The notes under the pieces were generated by a model that was given only the letters and a program-made list of their open reading frames with translations, was not told where the DNA came from and searched no databases. This document shows positions 53,486 to 63,439 of a stretch of DNA of 64,000 nucleotides, one piece after another (the first letter of the stretch is position 1; each line of letters begins with the position of its first letter). Source of the DNA: Pseudomonas sp. WN033 (GTDB lineage: Bacteria; Pseudomonadota; Gammaproteobacteria; Pseudomonadales; Pseudomonadaceae); contig NSKG01000007.1 in assembly GCA_002287035.1 (NCBI GenBank), forward strand, positions 145,490 to 209,489, given 5' to 3'. Made by a program: the position numbers and the translations under genes.

Positions 53486-56338
53486 TCAGGCCCGGCCTCG
53501 CAACGAGTTCATGGCAGCGTTGAGCGCGGTTTCCAGTTGCTGGCGATAGCGCAGATACTGCCCGGTCTGCATCCTGCCGGCCGGGTCCAGCGCCGACAGA
53601 TCCAGATCGGTGATGTAAATCGGGTAATCCTCCAGACTCCGACGCTGATCGAGAATATGCCGGGCCACCACCCGGTACAGCTCGGCACCATGCTCCAGGG
53701 CCGTGAATTCGCGGTGATTGCACAGGATACTGACATTCAGCGTTTGCCCTGGGCCCGGCTCGACAATCGCCTGTACCGCATAATAACCTGCTTCAACCCC
53801 CTTGCTCGGCAAACTGCGCGGCTCCAGCCGTAGCGGTCGACCATCGGCTGCGGGCTGAATGACCTGAAGCTGGATATCCTCCTCGCCAGGATCGGCATCC
53901 AGGCTCCGGCTCAGTTGCCGGCGCAGGCGGATACTGTGCAAAAACCGCAGCAGCGGCAGGAGCAGCGTCTGCTCGTCACGATAGGTTTGGCGCTGGCGCC
54001 ACAGTGCGCCACGCTCATCAAGCACACTGAGCTCCGCCTGCTGATTGGCCAGCAATCGGTAAAAGATCTGAATCACGCCAGCCTGCCCCTGCTTGAGAAT
54101 CAGCGCCAGGTCCGCATGACTGGACAGCGCGTAGGTATCGAGTACCAACGGGCTGTAGTGGTTGCGCGGGCTGGCCAGGTGGCGCAGCAGCCGTTCGTGA
54201 TCGCCCAGCGCGGTGGCTTCAATCCGCTCGCCACGGCGCTCAAGCAGTTGATACTGGCTCTGGATCTGCAGCAGAAACCGCGCCGGGGGATCGCCCAGCA
54301 ACGGCCCGGCGGCCTCCCGAAATAGCGTCTCGACCCGCTCGGCAATCGCACTGGCGCGGTTGCGACAGTAACTGCGCACCTGCAATTCTGGCAGGCGTTG
54401 ATGCTCGCGGGCCAGATTGAGGTAATCACACAACGCCTGCATGCAGGCCTGCTCGCCCTGGTAGCGACTGACCAGCAACTCGTTCCAGCTATTGAGGGTG
54501 ATCTGATCGATACTCAGAATCAGGTTGTCGCGCAGCCCGGAATAGCCCAAGGCGTCGGTATGGCTGCTGATCAGATGCTGGTTTTTCTGGCTGCTGAGCG
54601 GCAGCGGGTCCAGCCCGACGTTGACCAGCAGCAACACCTGGCAAGGCTGGCTGGCCCGTGACAGGGCAGCCTCGGTCAAGGCCGGCAGCGGCAGCGGGAA
54701 CTGCTGCATCAAACAGGTCAGCAGATTGTTCAGTTCAAACTCGGTCAACGCGCTGGTACCCGGATGCACCGCAATCCGGGTCGCGGCATCGACCACCCCG
54801 TTGCGATGGGCCCAGGCCAGCAACTCAACCAGTTGCCGGCTGCGCTTGAGCGGCAGATGATCGGCCAGCTCAGGCTGACTCAGGGTGCCGCGGTACAGGC
54901 TCCAGTGATGCTCGGCCTCATCGCCGCTCGGACGCAGCGCCAGGGTCAGCAAGGGTTCGCTAAGATCAGGAACGATACCCGGGTTGATAAACTCGATCTT
55001 GCCGGCCTTGCGCTCGAACGCGGCATACAAACGCCGGCCCAGCAACGACAGATCGCGGCTGTTGACTGCATTGATCACCTGCTGGCTGCGGCCGAACTGC
55101 GACAGCAACCGGTAGCTGTGGGTCAGTTCACCAACCAGTTGGCGACGCTCCTGACTGACCTCGCGGACCCGCCAAAGCTGGCGATTGTCCATCTGTTGCA
55201 ACTGACGCGGCCCCCACTGCCATTCACGCACCAGCTTTTCCATCAGACTGCGCTTCCAGCTCAAGCTGCCGCTGCGCTTGGACAGCCGTACATCGGCCTT
55301 GATGTACAGGCAGCGGCGCACCAGCTCCAGACGCTCAAGCTCGCCACGCTGCTGCAGATAGACCTCGATGCGCCGATAGAGCATGACATAGGGATCCAGC
55401 TCATCGACATCCAGCTGGTTGGCGAACACCGCCTGCTTGAAATCCAGACTCAGGCAGCGCACCTGCGGGTGCTCGTTGGCGTAGACCTCGGTGAGCAACA
55501 GCTTGAGCACTGATTTGTAGGGCGACTCGATGCCCTTGAACAGTTGCCATAGCCCGGCACCGACATACTCACCGGCCGGAATCCGTGCCATATGACCAAG
55601 GTCCAGGCTTTCCTCGGCGCGGATGAAACGCTTGGAAATCAGTTCACTGGTGTACTGGCGGTAACTGCCTTCCTCGTAGACCGGCACCAGCCACCACAAG
55701 GGGTAACGGCCACCGAGCAGAATCGCGGTGCGGTAGAACTCGTCCAGCAACAGATAGTGCTGGGTACTGCCGCAGTCTTCCTCGGTCAGCGCATTGTCAC
55801 GATCCCCGCGACTGAAACTGGCCGGGTCGATCAGGTGAAAATGTACTTCGCAGCCCTGAGTTGCGGCCCACTCGCTAATTTGCCGGCACTTGCCGGCCAG
55901 CTCGACCAACGCCGCTGGCGCCAGCTCGCTGGCATGACAGACCCAGATATCCAGATCACTCTGATCCGACTGGCCAATGGTACCGCCACTACCCATCAGG
56001 TACAGCGCCTGGATCTGGGCAGCAAATCCGGCCGGGTGGCGGCGATAGCTGTAACTGCGGGTCAGCGCCTGGGCGCCCTGCAACACCTCCTGATCCGGGC
56101 TATAGCCGGCCAGCCCATAAGGGGTCTGACGCGACACATAGCCGGGCAGCAGCGGGTGGTTAACATCGAACAGCAGCGGAATCAGCCTCAGCACATTGTA
56201 TTGACGCGCCGACAATGCCTGCAGCACCCGGCGCAGGCGGGTCTGGTTGATCGTCATGAAGCGCTTGCGTAGGGTGCTCAGGGTCTTGCGGTCAATACCC
56301 TCATCAAGCTGGGGACGGATTTCGCCGTGGCTGTACAT
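53486..56338 (-). CDS. cyaA: Class I adenylate cyclase CyaA
   Basis: A 950-residue cytoplasmic enterobacterial-type (class I) adenylate cyclase that makes cAMP from ATP. The catalytic N-terminal half includes LYLMGSGGTIGQSDQSDLDIWVCH (the GS..SDxD nucleotidyltransferase motif) and EVHFHLIDPASF. The long C-terminal half (~residues 540-950) is the regulatory region. The start MYSHGEIRPQLDEGID is taken at 56338. P. aeruginosa also has this enzyme. It is in the convergent pair with the DUF1289 gene. Confidence 0.93.
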   Translation of the reverse strand: MYSHGEIRPQLDEGIDRKTLSTLRKRFMTINQTRLRRVLQALSARQYNVLRLIPLLFDVNHPLLPGYVSRQTPYGLAGYSPDQEVLQGAQALTRSYSYRRHPAGFAAQIQALYLMGSGGTIGQSDQSDLDIWVCHASELAPAALVELAGKCRQISEWAATQGCEVHFHLIDPASFSRGDRDNALTEEDCGSTQHYLLLDEFYRTAILLGGRYPLWWLVPVYEEGSYRQYTSELISKRFIRAEESLDLGHMARIPAGEYVGAGLWQLFKGIESPYKSVLKLLLTEVYANEHPQVRCLSLDFKQAVFANQLDVDELDPYVMLYRRIEVYLQQRGELERLELVRRCLYIKADVRLSKRSGSLSWKRSLMEKLVREWQWGPRQLQQMDNRQLWRVREVSQERRQLVGELTHSYRLLSQFGRSQQVINAVNSRDLSLLGRRLYAAFERKAGKIEFINPGIVPDLSEPLLTLALRPSGDEAEHHWSLYRGTLSQPELADHLPLKRSRQLVELLAWAHRNGVVDAATRIAVHPGTSALTEFELNNLLTCLMQQFPLPLPALTEAALSRASQPCQVLLLVNVGLDPLPLSSQKNQHLISSHTDALGYSGLRDNLILSIDQITLNSWNELLVSRYQGEQACMQALCDYLNLAREHQRLPELQVRSYCRNRASAIAERVETLFREAAGPLLGDPPARFLLQIQSQYQLLERRGERIEATALGDHERLLRHLASPRNHYSPLVLDTYALSSHADLALILKQGQAGVIQIFYRLLANQQAELSVLDERGALWRQRQTYRDEQTLLLPLLRFLHSIRLRRQLSRSLDADPGEEDIQLQVIQPAADGRPLRLEPRSLPSKGVEAGYYAVQAIVEPGPGQTLNVSILCNHREFTALEHGAELYRVVARHILDQRRSLEDYPIYITDLDLSALDPAGRMQTGQYLRYRQQLETALNAAMNSLRGRA

Positions 56339-56352
56339 GCCGGAGTTGGCCC

Positions 56353-56589
56353 TCAGTCCCCGCGCAATACGGTCAGCAGCGCCAGGGCGTGCTCGGCCGC
56401 ATCAAGACCCAGACTGGTCAGGTAGCCGCCATCGGGCTGGCTGATCAGGCCCTTGGCGTGCAAACGTCCGGCAGCGGCCAGGGTGGTCGGCGAAGCCTCA
56501 TGCTGGTGGACCTTCAGGCCCTCGAGCGAGTTGGCCAGGTTGAATTGCGACAGCAGGTTGATTTCAGCAATTTCATCGGGTGTCAGCAT
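56353..56589 (-). CDS. TIGR02647 family protein
   Basis: A 78-residue protein, MLTPDEIAEINLLSQFNLA onwards, with VHQHEASPTTLAAAGRLHAKGLI, a stretch seen in the small conserved TIGR02647 family of gammaproteobacteria. It looks like a compact helical protein with a winged-helix flavour. Function unknown. AAGGGGGAA precedes ATG 56589. It lies 14 bases upstream of cyaA on the same strand. Confidence 0.85.
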   Translation of the reverse strand: MLTPDEIAEINLLSQFNLANSLEGLKVHQHEASPTTLAAAGRLHAKGLISQPDGGYLTSLGLDAAEHALALLTVLRGD

Positions 56590-56762
56590 GGGTGTTCCCC
56601 CTTGGTATGGTAACCAGAGTCTAGCCGTTACGCTGGGCAAAAGCATGACCCGTCTCGCGTCATGAGCGCGCACACCATTCACTTGAGTGATGCCACTGGA
56701 CCTTAATCGCCCGGCGTTACAAGATATCGACCACCGCCCTCGAGCCTTAAATGGAGAACAAC

Positions 56763-57422
56763 ATGCTTAAACTGCACGGCTTTGCTGTCAGCAACTACTT
56801 CAACATGGTCAAGCTGGCGCTGCTGGAAAAGGGCCTGGCCTTCGAGGTCAATACCGTACACCCCAGCCAGGACGAAAACTTTCTCGCGCTCAGCCCACGC
56901 GGCAAGGTGCCGTGCCTGGAAACCGAGCACGGTGTCATCAACGAAACCAACGTTATTCTCGAGTATCTGGAAGAGACTCAGGGCGGCAAGCCGCTGTTGC
57001 CCCAGGACGCTTTCGAGCGCGCCCGGGTACGGGCTCTGACCAAGGAAATCGAGCTGTATATCGAGCTGCCGGCACGTAGTTGCTATCCGGAAGTCTTCTT
57101 TGGCGGCCAGGTCGATCAGGCGATCAAGGACAAGGCCCGGGCCGAGCTGCTGTTGGGTGTGGCCGCACTCAAGCGCCACGCCAGCTTCGCCCCCTATGTG
57201 GCCGGCAGCGAGCTGAGCATTGCCGACCTGATGTTCCTGTACAGCTTCGATCTGGCCTGCGCGGTGGCCAAGAAGCTGTTCGATCTGGATCTGATGGCCG
57301 AGCTACCGGGTGCCCGTGAGCTGTTCGGCCTGATGGCGCAAAACCCCAACTTCAAGCAGATTGAAGCCGACAAGAACGCCGAAATGGCCGCCTTTATCGC
57401 TGCTGCCAAGGCCAAGCGCTAA
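56763..57422 (+). CDS. Glutathione S-transferase
   Basis: A 219-residue GST. The thioredoxin-like N-terminal domain has KLHGFAVSNYFNMVKLALLEKGLAFE with a Ser/Asn near the catalytic site, and the glutathione-binding GKVPCLETEHGVINETNVILEYLEE. The C-terminal helical domain includes ELSIADLMFLYSFDLACAV (N-capping box SIADL). GGAG lies eight bases before ATG 56763; an in-frame ATG at 56751 overlaps that site. The substrate is unknown. Confidence 0.88.
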   Translation: MLKLHGFAVSNYFNMVKLALLEKGLAFEVNTVHPSQDENFLALSPRGKVPCLETEHGVINETNVILEYLEETQGGKPLLPQDAFERARVRALTKEIELYIELPARSCYPEVFFGGQVDQAIKDKARAELLLGVAALKRHASFAPYVAGSELSIADLMFLYSFDLACAVAKKLFDLDLMAELPGARELFGLMAQNPNFKQIEADKNAEMAAFIAAAKAKR

Positions 57423-57454
57423 GCAATCTCTGGTTGAATTGAGCGCCGTTGTTG

Positions 57455-57563
57455 GCTCGATTGGCGCTGACCTGTTCTGGACTCGCTGTAAATACGTCCA
57501 TGTAAGCTCGTAGATGCCATCCTTGGCATCTAACGGTCCAGAACAGGTCAGCGCCAACCGAGC
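57455..57563. repeat. Long-hairpin intergenic repeat, copy 1
   Basis: A ~109-base palindromic element: arms 57455-57481 and 57537-57563 pair over 27 bases with one mismatch. The loop contains an inner dyad GATGCCA...TGGCATC (57512-57530). Copy 2 at 61646-61816 has the same arms and nearly the same loop. It sits between gst and fabY, which converge, and may serve as a bidirectional terminator. Confidence 0.8.
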
Positions 57564-57581
57564 TGCCGGGCTTTGGAAGGC

Positions 57582-59507
57582 TCAATCAGCGGCGGGCTGA
57601 TCGTCAATCATGTCCCTGAACCGCTCGTCAGTCTTGAAGTTCAAAGGCTGCTCGAATCCCGGTACTCGAATGCCATCCTGACTGATGCTCAACTGGCTGT
57701 CGTCGATCATGTTGTTGCCGAAGTTGTAGATCACTGCCAGTTGGCCCTTCAGTGCCTGCTGATCGTAGGCCTGGGCGGCGGCGCGGGCCTGCTCGCGGCG
57801 CTGCAGGTAGTCACTGAAGCGGGCCTCGCCGTAACGCTTGCGCAGCATCCGCTCGACCACCGTGGGTGCCAACACCACGGCGCTGGCATTGTTGCCACCA
57901 AACCCCTTGGAGTTGATGAAGCAAACTTCCAGCGGTTCTGCATCTCGCATCACGTCGCGGGTACTGATGCGCAGGTGCTGTTGGTGGACGTCATCGGCCA
58001 CGGCGTCGATGGTCTTGATCCCGGGAATGATCTGATACTTGAAACTGCCCAGGGCGAAGGCCAGCTGATCGGCGCTGGCGCTGGCCAGCGAGTGGCCGAC
58101 ATAGGCCTTGGCCGCGGCAATCGGCCAGTCGGCAATACCGAAGGACTCGGCAACCCGGTCCAGCAGCTCGGACTCGGTAACCCGGTTGGCCGGGGTGCTG
58201 GAGCCGTGGGCATGGACGAAGCTGCGGGCACGCACGGCTTCGGGGCCGACAATCTGCATCGCCGCGTGTACCGCCTTGGCCATGGTCAGGTAGTTGCCCG
58301 GGCCTGGGGCCGAGATCGACTTCTTGAAGCCGTCGGCATTGATGAACACATCGGTGGCGGCGCCATGGATGTCGGCGCCCAGCTCGATGGCCAGCTCGTC
58401 ATCCATCAGTACGAAGAATTGCCCGGACTCGGCCAGGGTAAAGCCGCAGTTCTGCCCGAACGGACGGCTGGCACGGCGGAAATCGACCTGATCCTGACCT
58501 TCGATATTGCGTAACCCGTCTTCGGTGGCCAGCGCACTCATGGCGCCATAGCCTTCGATGCACTCCTGGGTTACCGGCGCCTCGGCGTTGCCAACCAGCA
58601 CCACCCGGGCCTTGCCGCTGGTGATCATGTCAGTGGCTTTCTGCAGGTTGTAGAGGAAGCTGGCACAAGCCCCGGTGATCGCCCCGGTGGTGCCGACGCT
58701 GCCGAGGATATAGGCGTTGATGAAGTCTGCCGGCATGCTGTTCAGGCCCAGCGGCAACTGCTTGGCGCTGACCCGGTGGCCCTTGAGCCGCGACTGCATG
58801 ACCCCGGCAAAGCTGTTGTCATCGAGCTGGCTCATGGCGCTGCTGGCAAATACCGCAACCTCGTCCGGCTGCACCCGGTTGATGATCTGCGACCATTCAA
58901 TCCCGGTCGAGCGCAGCGCGTCGGTGGCGGCGACGATGGTCAGTTGCAGACCGCGCGGGTGAAACCGCGAGGCGTAGTGCTCGCCCGGCTCGAAGCCACT
59001 GGGCAACTGGCCGGCCGACTTGACCGCCAGCGGCCGGTAGCTGTCGACCTTGAGATCGCAACCATCGTAGACGGTAACCATCACATCATTGTCGTTCAGC
59101 GGTTCGACCACCCAGTCGGTCGGCAACGGCTCGGGCAACTGCTTGGCCAGGGTGATGAACGAGAACGGTTTGCCGGCTTCGCCGGTAACGGTGAGGTTTT
59201 TCTGCCAGTGGGCAGCATCGACATCCAGATGGGTCTTCTCGATACGCCGCACCAGGGTGCCGTCGAGAATCTGCGCAGCGTAGCGTTGTTCGATCTCGGC
59301 CAGGCTCAGCGGCTGGCCTTCGGCGTCCAGATACTGATCATTGTCCACCCGCACCAGTTTCATCAGGACCGCCAGCCCGGCCAGGGTCTGCTGGCGCTCG
59401 GCATCGGGCAACGATTCGATCACGGTACGGCGAAACGCATGGTGGAATGAACTGCGACCGGCGGCGTTGTAACCACCAAATCCGACAATGACCGGCAAAC
59501 GCGACAT
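57582..59507 (-). CDS. fabY: Beta-ketoacyl-ACP synthase, FabY type
   Basis: A 641-residue ketosynthase that is far longer than FabB/FabF (~410) and resembles P. aeruginosa FabY, the enzyme that starts fatty acid synthesis there by condensing acetyl-CoA with malonyl-ACP. The catalytic triad is at C281 (AITGACASFLYN), H434 (FVHAHGSSTPANR) and H472 (YVGHSLASASAD). The ~200-residue N-terminal region has no FabB counterpart. ATG 59507 has GAGGAG nine bases upstream. A free-standing gene between the two hairpin-repeat regions. Confidence 0.88.
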   Translation of the reverse strand: MSRLPVIVGFGGYNAAGRSSFHHAFRRTVIESLPDAERQQTLAGLAVLMKLVRVDNDQYLDAEGQPLSLAEIEQRYAAQILDGTLVRRIEKTHLDVDAAHWQKNLTVTGEAGKPFSFITLAKQLPEPLPTDWVVEPLNDNDVMVTVYDGCDLKVDSYRPLAVKSAGQLPSGFEPGEHYASRFHPRGLQLTIVAATDALRSTGIEWSQIINRVQPDEVAVFASSAMSQLDDNSFAGVMQSRLKGHRVSAKQLPLGLNSMPADFINAYILGSVGTTGAITGACASFLYNLQKATDMITSGKARVVLVGNAEAPVTQECIEGYGAMSALATEDGLRNIEGQDQVDFRRASRPFGQNCGFTLAESGQFFVLMDDELAIELGADIHGAATDVFINADGFKKSISAPGPGNYLTMAKAVHAAMQIVGPEAVRARSFVHAHGSSTPANRVTESELLDRVAESFGIADWPIAAAKAYVGHSLASASADQLAFALGSFKYQIIPGIKTIDAVADDVHQQHLRISTRDVMRDAEPLEVCFINSKGFGGNNASAVVLAPTVVERMLRKRYGEARFSDYLQRREQARAAAQAYDQQALKGQLAVIYNFGNNMIDDSQLSISQDGIRVPGFEQPLNFKTDERFRDMIDDQPAAD

Positions 59508-59670
59508 CACGCAAGACTCCTCGCTGGGCCCGGATGTCCAGGCAGTGCGCATGGACATGGTCTGGGCGGACGATGCATCGCCCGCCAGGGCGTTATTCGA
59601 ATACTCTAGATGACGAGGACTGTAACCGGCGGGTCACGTTCAGACCAGTGTGTTTTATCGGCTCACGGCC

Positions 59671-60036
59671 TCAAGTGCTCTTTGGCTCAAAGATCACATA
59701 GACCTTGCGGGTGCGTTGCAGCACTTCCCAACTGCCCTCGAACCCGGCGGGAATCACGAAGCGGTCACCGCTGCGCAGGATTTTGGCATTACCGGCACGG
59801 TCATGCAGGATCGATTCGCCTTCAAGAATCTCGCAGTATTCGTGCTCGCTATAGCTGATGGTCCAGTGCCCGGGCTCGGCCTCCCAGACTCCGGAAAAGA
59901 ACTGCCCACACGGGCTGGTGTAATGGTTGCGTACGCTCTGGGCCGGATCGCCGGCCAGCAGCTTGGCCGGGTCAGGGCGGTAATGCTCAGCTTCAGTGGT
60001 GGCGGTGGCGAAATCGACAATACTGGTGATCGACAT
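59671..60036 (-). CDS. Cupin-domain protein of the beta-alanine cluster (BauB-like)
   Basis: A 121-residue single-domain cupin: the barrel motifs include SGVWEAEPGHWTISYSEHEYCEILEGES and GDRFVIPAGFEGSWEVLQRTRKVYVIFEP. The family is the EutQ/DUF861-like cupins. It is encoded with the bauC- and bauA-like genes, and P. aeruginosa has a small protein, BauB, in its bauABCD cluster. Assignment as BauB is by context. ATG 60036 follows GGGAC. The metal and substrate are unknown. Confidence 0.72.
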   Translation of the reverse strand: MSITSIVDFATATTEAEHYRPDPAKLLAGDPAQSVRNHYTSPCGQFFSGVWEAEPGHWTISYSEHEYCEILEGESILHDRAGNAKILRSGDRFVIPAGFEGSWEVLQRTRKVYVIFEPKST

Positions 60037-60098
60037 GGGCAGGTCCCGTTCGACAGGTAGGTAGGCGTGCTGCGCCCTGCGGCGCAGCACCAGCAGGA

Positions 60099-61595
60099 TT
60101 ACTTCATGGTCGGCATGACGAACTCGGCACCAGCGCGAATACCGGTCGGCCAGCGCGAGGTGATCGCCTTGCGCTTGGTGTAGAAACGCACCCCATCGGG
60201 GCCGTGCATGTGCAGCGGACCAAACAGCGAACGCTTCCAGCCCCCGAAGCTGTGGAACGCCATCGGCACCGGAATCGGCACATTCACGCCAACCATGCCG
60301 ACCTGAATCTCGTTACAGAACTGCCGCGCGCTGTCGCCGTCACGGGTAAAGATCGCCGTACCATTGCCATACTCATGGGCGTTGATCAGCGCCACCGCAC
60401 TCTGATAGTCCGGCACCCGGACAATGCACAGCACCGGACCGAAAATCTCCTCACGGTAGATGACCATCTCCGGGGTAACCTTGTCGAATAGGCAACCGCC
60501 CATGAAATAACCCGTTTCCAGGCCCGGCACCCCAACCTCACGACCATCGACCACCAGCTCGGCGCCTTCAGCCACGCCCTGGTCGACATAGCCCTTGACC
60601 TTGGCCAGATGCTGGGCCGACACCAGCGGCCCCATCTCCATGCCAGGGCTCATGCCATTACCAATCTTCAATGCCTTGACCTTGGGTGCCAGCGCTGCAA
60701 TCAGTTGGTCAGCCACCTCATCACCCACGGCTACCGCCACCGAAATCGCCATGCAGCGTTCGCCGGCACTACCATAGGCGGCGCCCATCAGCGCATTGAC
60801 CGCCTGATCCAGATCGGCGTCGGGCATCACCACCATGTGGTTCTTGGCCCCGCCCAGGGCCTGCACCCGCTTGCCGTGGGCGCAGCCGGTGGCGTAGATG
60901 TACTCGGCAATCGGGGTCGAACCGACGAAGCTCACTGCCTGAATGTCCGGATGGGTCAGCAGCACATCGACCGCCTCCTTGTCGCCGTTGACTACGTTGA
61001 ACACGCCATCGGGCAAGCCGGCCTCCTTGAGCAATTCAGCCAGGCGCAGCGGAGTGCTCGGATCTTTCTCCGACGGCTTCATGATAAAGGTATTGCCGCA
61101 GGCAATAGCGATCGGGAACATCCACATCGGCACCATAGCCGGGAAGTTGAACGGCGCGATACCGGCACACACCCCCAGCGGCTGATTGACCGACCAGGCA
61201 TCGACGCCGCCGCCGACCTGCTCGGTATGCTCGCCCTTGAGCAGATGCGGGATGCCACAGGCGAACTCCACCACTTCCAGGCCGCGGGTCAGTTCACCCT
61301 TGGCATCGTCGAACACCTTGCCGTGCTCACGGGTGATCAGCTCGGCCAGTTCATCGGCATGGGCCTCGACCAGCGCCTTGTACTTGAACAAAATCCGCGC
61401 CCGGTTCAGCGGCGTGGTCGCCGCCCAGGCCGGCTGCGCGGCCTTGGCCAGGGCAATCGCCTGTTCAACCTCAGCGGCGCTGGCCAGCGACACCAGGCCG
61501 CGCTGCTCGCCGGTGGCCGGCTCGTACACCGGTTGGGTGCGGGCACTGGGCGCGGTACGCAGGCCATTGATGAAGTGTGTCAGTTGCAGTGTCAT
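60099..61595 (-). CDS. bauC: CoA-acylating semialdehyde dehydrogenase (BauC/MmsA type)
   Basis: A 498-residue aldehyde dehydrogenase that converts 3-oxopropanoate (or methylmalonate semialdehyde) to acetyl-CoA (or propionyl-CoA). The catalytic cysteine is in [14 protein letters not shown], the NAD site in [13 protein letters not shown], and [32 protein letters not shown] is typical of MmsA. MmsA and BauC are closely similar; the neighbouring beta-alanine transaminase favours the BauC role. It is separated from bauA by the second hairpin repeat. Confidence 0.88.
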   Translation of the reverse strand: MTLQLTHFINGLRTAPSARTQPVYEPATGEQRGLVSLASAAEVEQAIALAKAAQPAWAATTPLNRARILFKYKALVEAHADELAELITREHGKVFDDAKGELTRGLEVVEFACGIPHLLKGEHTEQVGGGVDAWSVNQPLGVCAGIAPFNFPAMVPMWMFPIAIACGNTFIMKPSEKDPSTPLRLAELLKEAGLPDGVFNVVNGDKEAVDVLLTHPDIQAVSFVGSTPIAEYIYATGCAHGKRVQALGGAKNHMVVMPDADLDQAVNALMGAAYGSAGERCMAISVAVAVGDEVADQLIAALAPKVKALKIGNGMSPGMEMGPLVSAQHLAKVKGYVDQGVAEGAELVVDGREVGVPGLETGYFMGGCLFDKVTPEMVIYREEIFGPVLCIVRVPDYQSAVALINAHEYGNGTAIFTRDGDSARQFCNEIQVGMVGVNVPIPVPMAFHSFGGWKRSLFGPLHMHGPDGVRFYTKRKAITSRWPTGIRAGAEFVMPTMK

Positions 61596-61645
61596 GGAAT
61601 CACCCGATCTGTAATCAATTAAGTTGGTGTAGACAGTCCGGAGTG

Positions 61646-61816
61646 GGAAACACTGATCAAGCGAGGCCCTGTGTCAGCTCAATTGTCGCTGGCCTGTTCT
61701 GGACACGCGGTAAATACGTCCCTGTAGCTCGTAGATGCCATCCCTGGCATCTAACGGTCCAGAACAGGCCAGCGCCAACCGAGCTTGTGGCCTTCCTGCA
61801 ATTGATCAGTGTTTCC
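61646..61816. repeat. Long-hairpin intergenic repeat, copy 2
   Basis: The core arms (61687-61703 with 61758-61774, 17 bp perfect) and loop match copy 1 at 57455-57563. Here the palindrome extends outward to GGAAACACTGATCAA (61646-61660) and TTGATCAGTGTTTCC (61802-61816), a perfect 15-bp pair, so each arm is ~58 bases with interruptions. It lies between bauA and bauC on the minus strand, so bauC transcription from bauA would have to pass through it. Confidence 0.8.
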
Positions 61817-61872
61817 TCAACCTCCGCACATGCCAAAAGTCATATGCGCCGCGACACGCCGAGCGCAGGGGA

Positions 61873-63213
61873 TCAGGCCGTGCGCCGAATTACATTGCCC
61901 AATACTTCGACGATGCGATCGATATGCTGTTTCTCGACGATCAGCGGCGGCGACATGGCGATGATGTCGCCGGTCACCCGCACCATCACCCCATCCCAGT
62001 AACAGGCCTCGAATACCTCATAGCCCCGCGCCCCCGGCGCACCCTCGCGACTGGCCAGATGCACCGCGCCGACCAGGCCGGTGTTGCGGATATCAATCAC
62101 GTGCGCCAGCCCCTGCAGGCTGTGCAACGCCTCCTGCCAATAGACTTCCAGCTCGCGGGCACGGGTCAGCAGACCGTCGCGCTGATAGATGTCCAGCGTC
62201 GCCAGCGCCGCGGCTGCCGCCACCGGATGGCCGGAGTAAGTGTAGCCGTGGAACAGCTCAATCAGCCCCTGCGGGCCGTGCATAAAGGCATCCTGAATCT
62301 GTTCGCTGACGAACACCGCGCCCATCGGAATCGCGCCGTTGGTCAGACCCTTGGCGGTGGTGATGATGTCCGGGATCACCTCCCAGCGCTGCGCCGCGAA
62401 CGGCTCGCCAAGGCGCCCGTAACCGGTGATCACCTCGTCGAAGATCAGCAGGATGCCATGCTTGGCAGTAATCTCGCGCAGGCGCTTGAGATAGCCTTGA
62501 GGCGGCAGAATCACCCCGGCTGAGCCGGACATCGGCTCAACAATCACCGCCGCGATGTTCTCAGCGCCATGCAGCGCCACCAGTTTTTCCAGTTGATCCG
62601 CCAGCTCCGCCCCCTGTTTCGGCAGACCGCGGGTAAAGGCGTTACGCTCCAGGTCCAGGGTGTGTGGCAAGTGATCGACTCCCGGCAGTTGCACGCCGAA
62701 AGCCTTGCGGTTGTTGACCATGCCGCCGACCGAGATACCGCCAAAGCCTACGCCGTGATAGCCCAGCTCACGACCAATCAACCGGGTGCGGGTACCTTCG
62801 CCACGGGCGCGCTGATAGGCCAGGGCGATCTTCAGTGCGGTATCCACCGACTCCGAGCCTGAGTTGGTGAAGAACACCCGGTTCAGTCCCTTGGGTGCGA
62901 TCTCAACCAGCCGTTCGGCGAGCTGGAACGGTAGCGGGTGGCCCATCTGAAAGGTTGGGGCGAAATCCAGCTTGGCGATCTGGTGGGCAACCGCCTCGGA
63001 AATCTCCTTGCGCCCATGCCCGGCGTTGCAGCACCACAGCCCGGCCGTGGCATCCAGTACCTGCCGGCCCTCGACATCGGTGTAGAACATGCCTTCGGCG
63101 CTCTCCAGCAGACGCGGTTTGGCCTTGAACTGGCGATTGGCGGTAAAGGGCATCCAGAACTCGTCCAGGCTCAGATCCTGTTGCGAGGTGGCGGGGTGCT
63201 GCATGGTGTTCAT
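61873..63213 (-). CDS. bauA: Beta-alanine:pyruvate (omega-amino acid) transaminase
   Basis: A 446-residue class III aminotransferase. It resembles the P. putida omega-amino acid:pyruvate transaminase: start with DEFWMPFTANRQFKAKPRLLESAEGM, FTNSGSESVDTALKIALAYQRARGEG and the PLP lysine in ITTAKGLTNGAIPMGAV. The product, 3-oxopropanoate, is the substrate of the neighbouring BauC. The start MNTMQHP is taken at 63213. It is divergent from an aldehyde dehydrogenase whose substrates also come from polyamine breakdown. Confidence 0.9.
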   Translation of the reverse strand: MNTMQHPATSQQDLSLDEFWMPFTANRQFKAKPRLLESAEGMFYTDVEGRQVLDATAGLWCCNAGHGRKEISEAVAHQIAKLDFAPTFQMGHPLPFQLAERLVEIAPKGLNRVFFTNSGSESVDTALKIALAYQRARGEGTRTRLIGRELGYHGVGFGGISVGGMVNNRKAFGVQLPGVDHLPHTLDLERNAFTRGLPKQGAELADQLEKLVALHGAENIAAVIVEPMSGSAGVILPPQGYLKRLREITAKHGILLIFDEVITGYGRLGEPFAAQRWEVIPDIITTAKGLTNGAIPMGAVFVSEQIQDAFMHGPQGLIELFHGYTYSGHPVAAAAALATLDIYQRDGLLTRARELEVYWQEALHSLQGLAHVIDIRNTGLVGAVHLASREGAPGARGYEVFEACYWDGVMVRVTGDIIAMSPPLIVEKQHIDRIVEVLGNVIRRTA

Positions 63214-63439
63214 TGGGAACCTTCCTGGCGCGGCCGTCGAAGATTGATGGACTGATAGTGCAACAGAGTCTATGTCAAAAATAATAAACGCAAAAGGGTT
63301 TGCTTACGTATTTACTTAGGTTTTTTTGCCGTCGTGTCAAATATATTGAATTTTTAATGCGGTAAGACTACTGTTGAGCAGCTTCGCATTCTGTCCGCCG
63401 CCCCTTCCCGAGCGGCCATCACTACCAGAGGATTCCGTT
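63214..63439. promoter_or_regulatory. A+T-rich divergent promoter region of bauA and the aldehyde dehydrogenase
   Basis: 226 bases with a marked A+T-rich centre (63270-63360). TTGACA is found on the minus strand (63274-63279), 60 bases before bauA. A LysR-type regulator such as BauR or another activator would be expected, but I cannot define its site. Confidence 0.4.
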
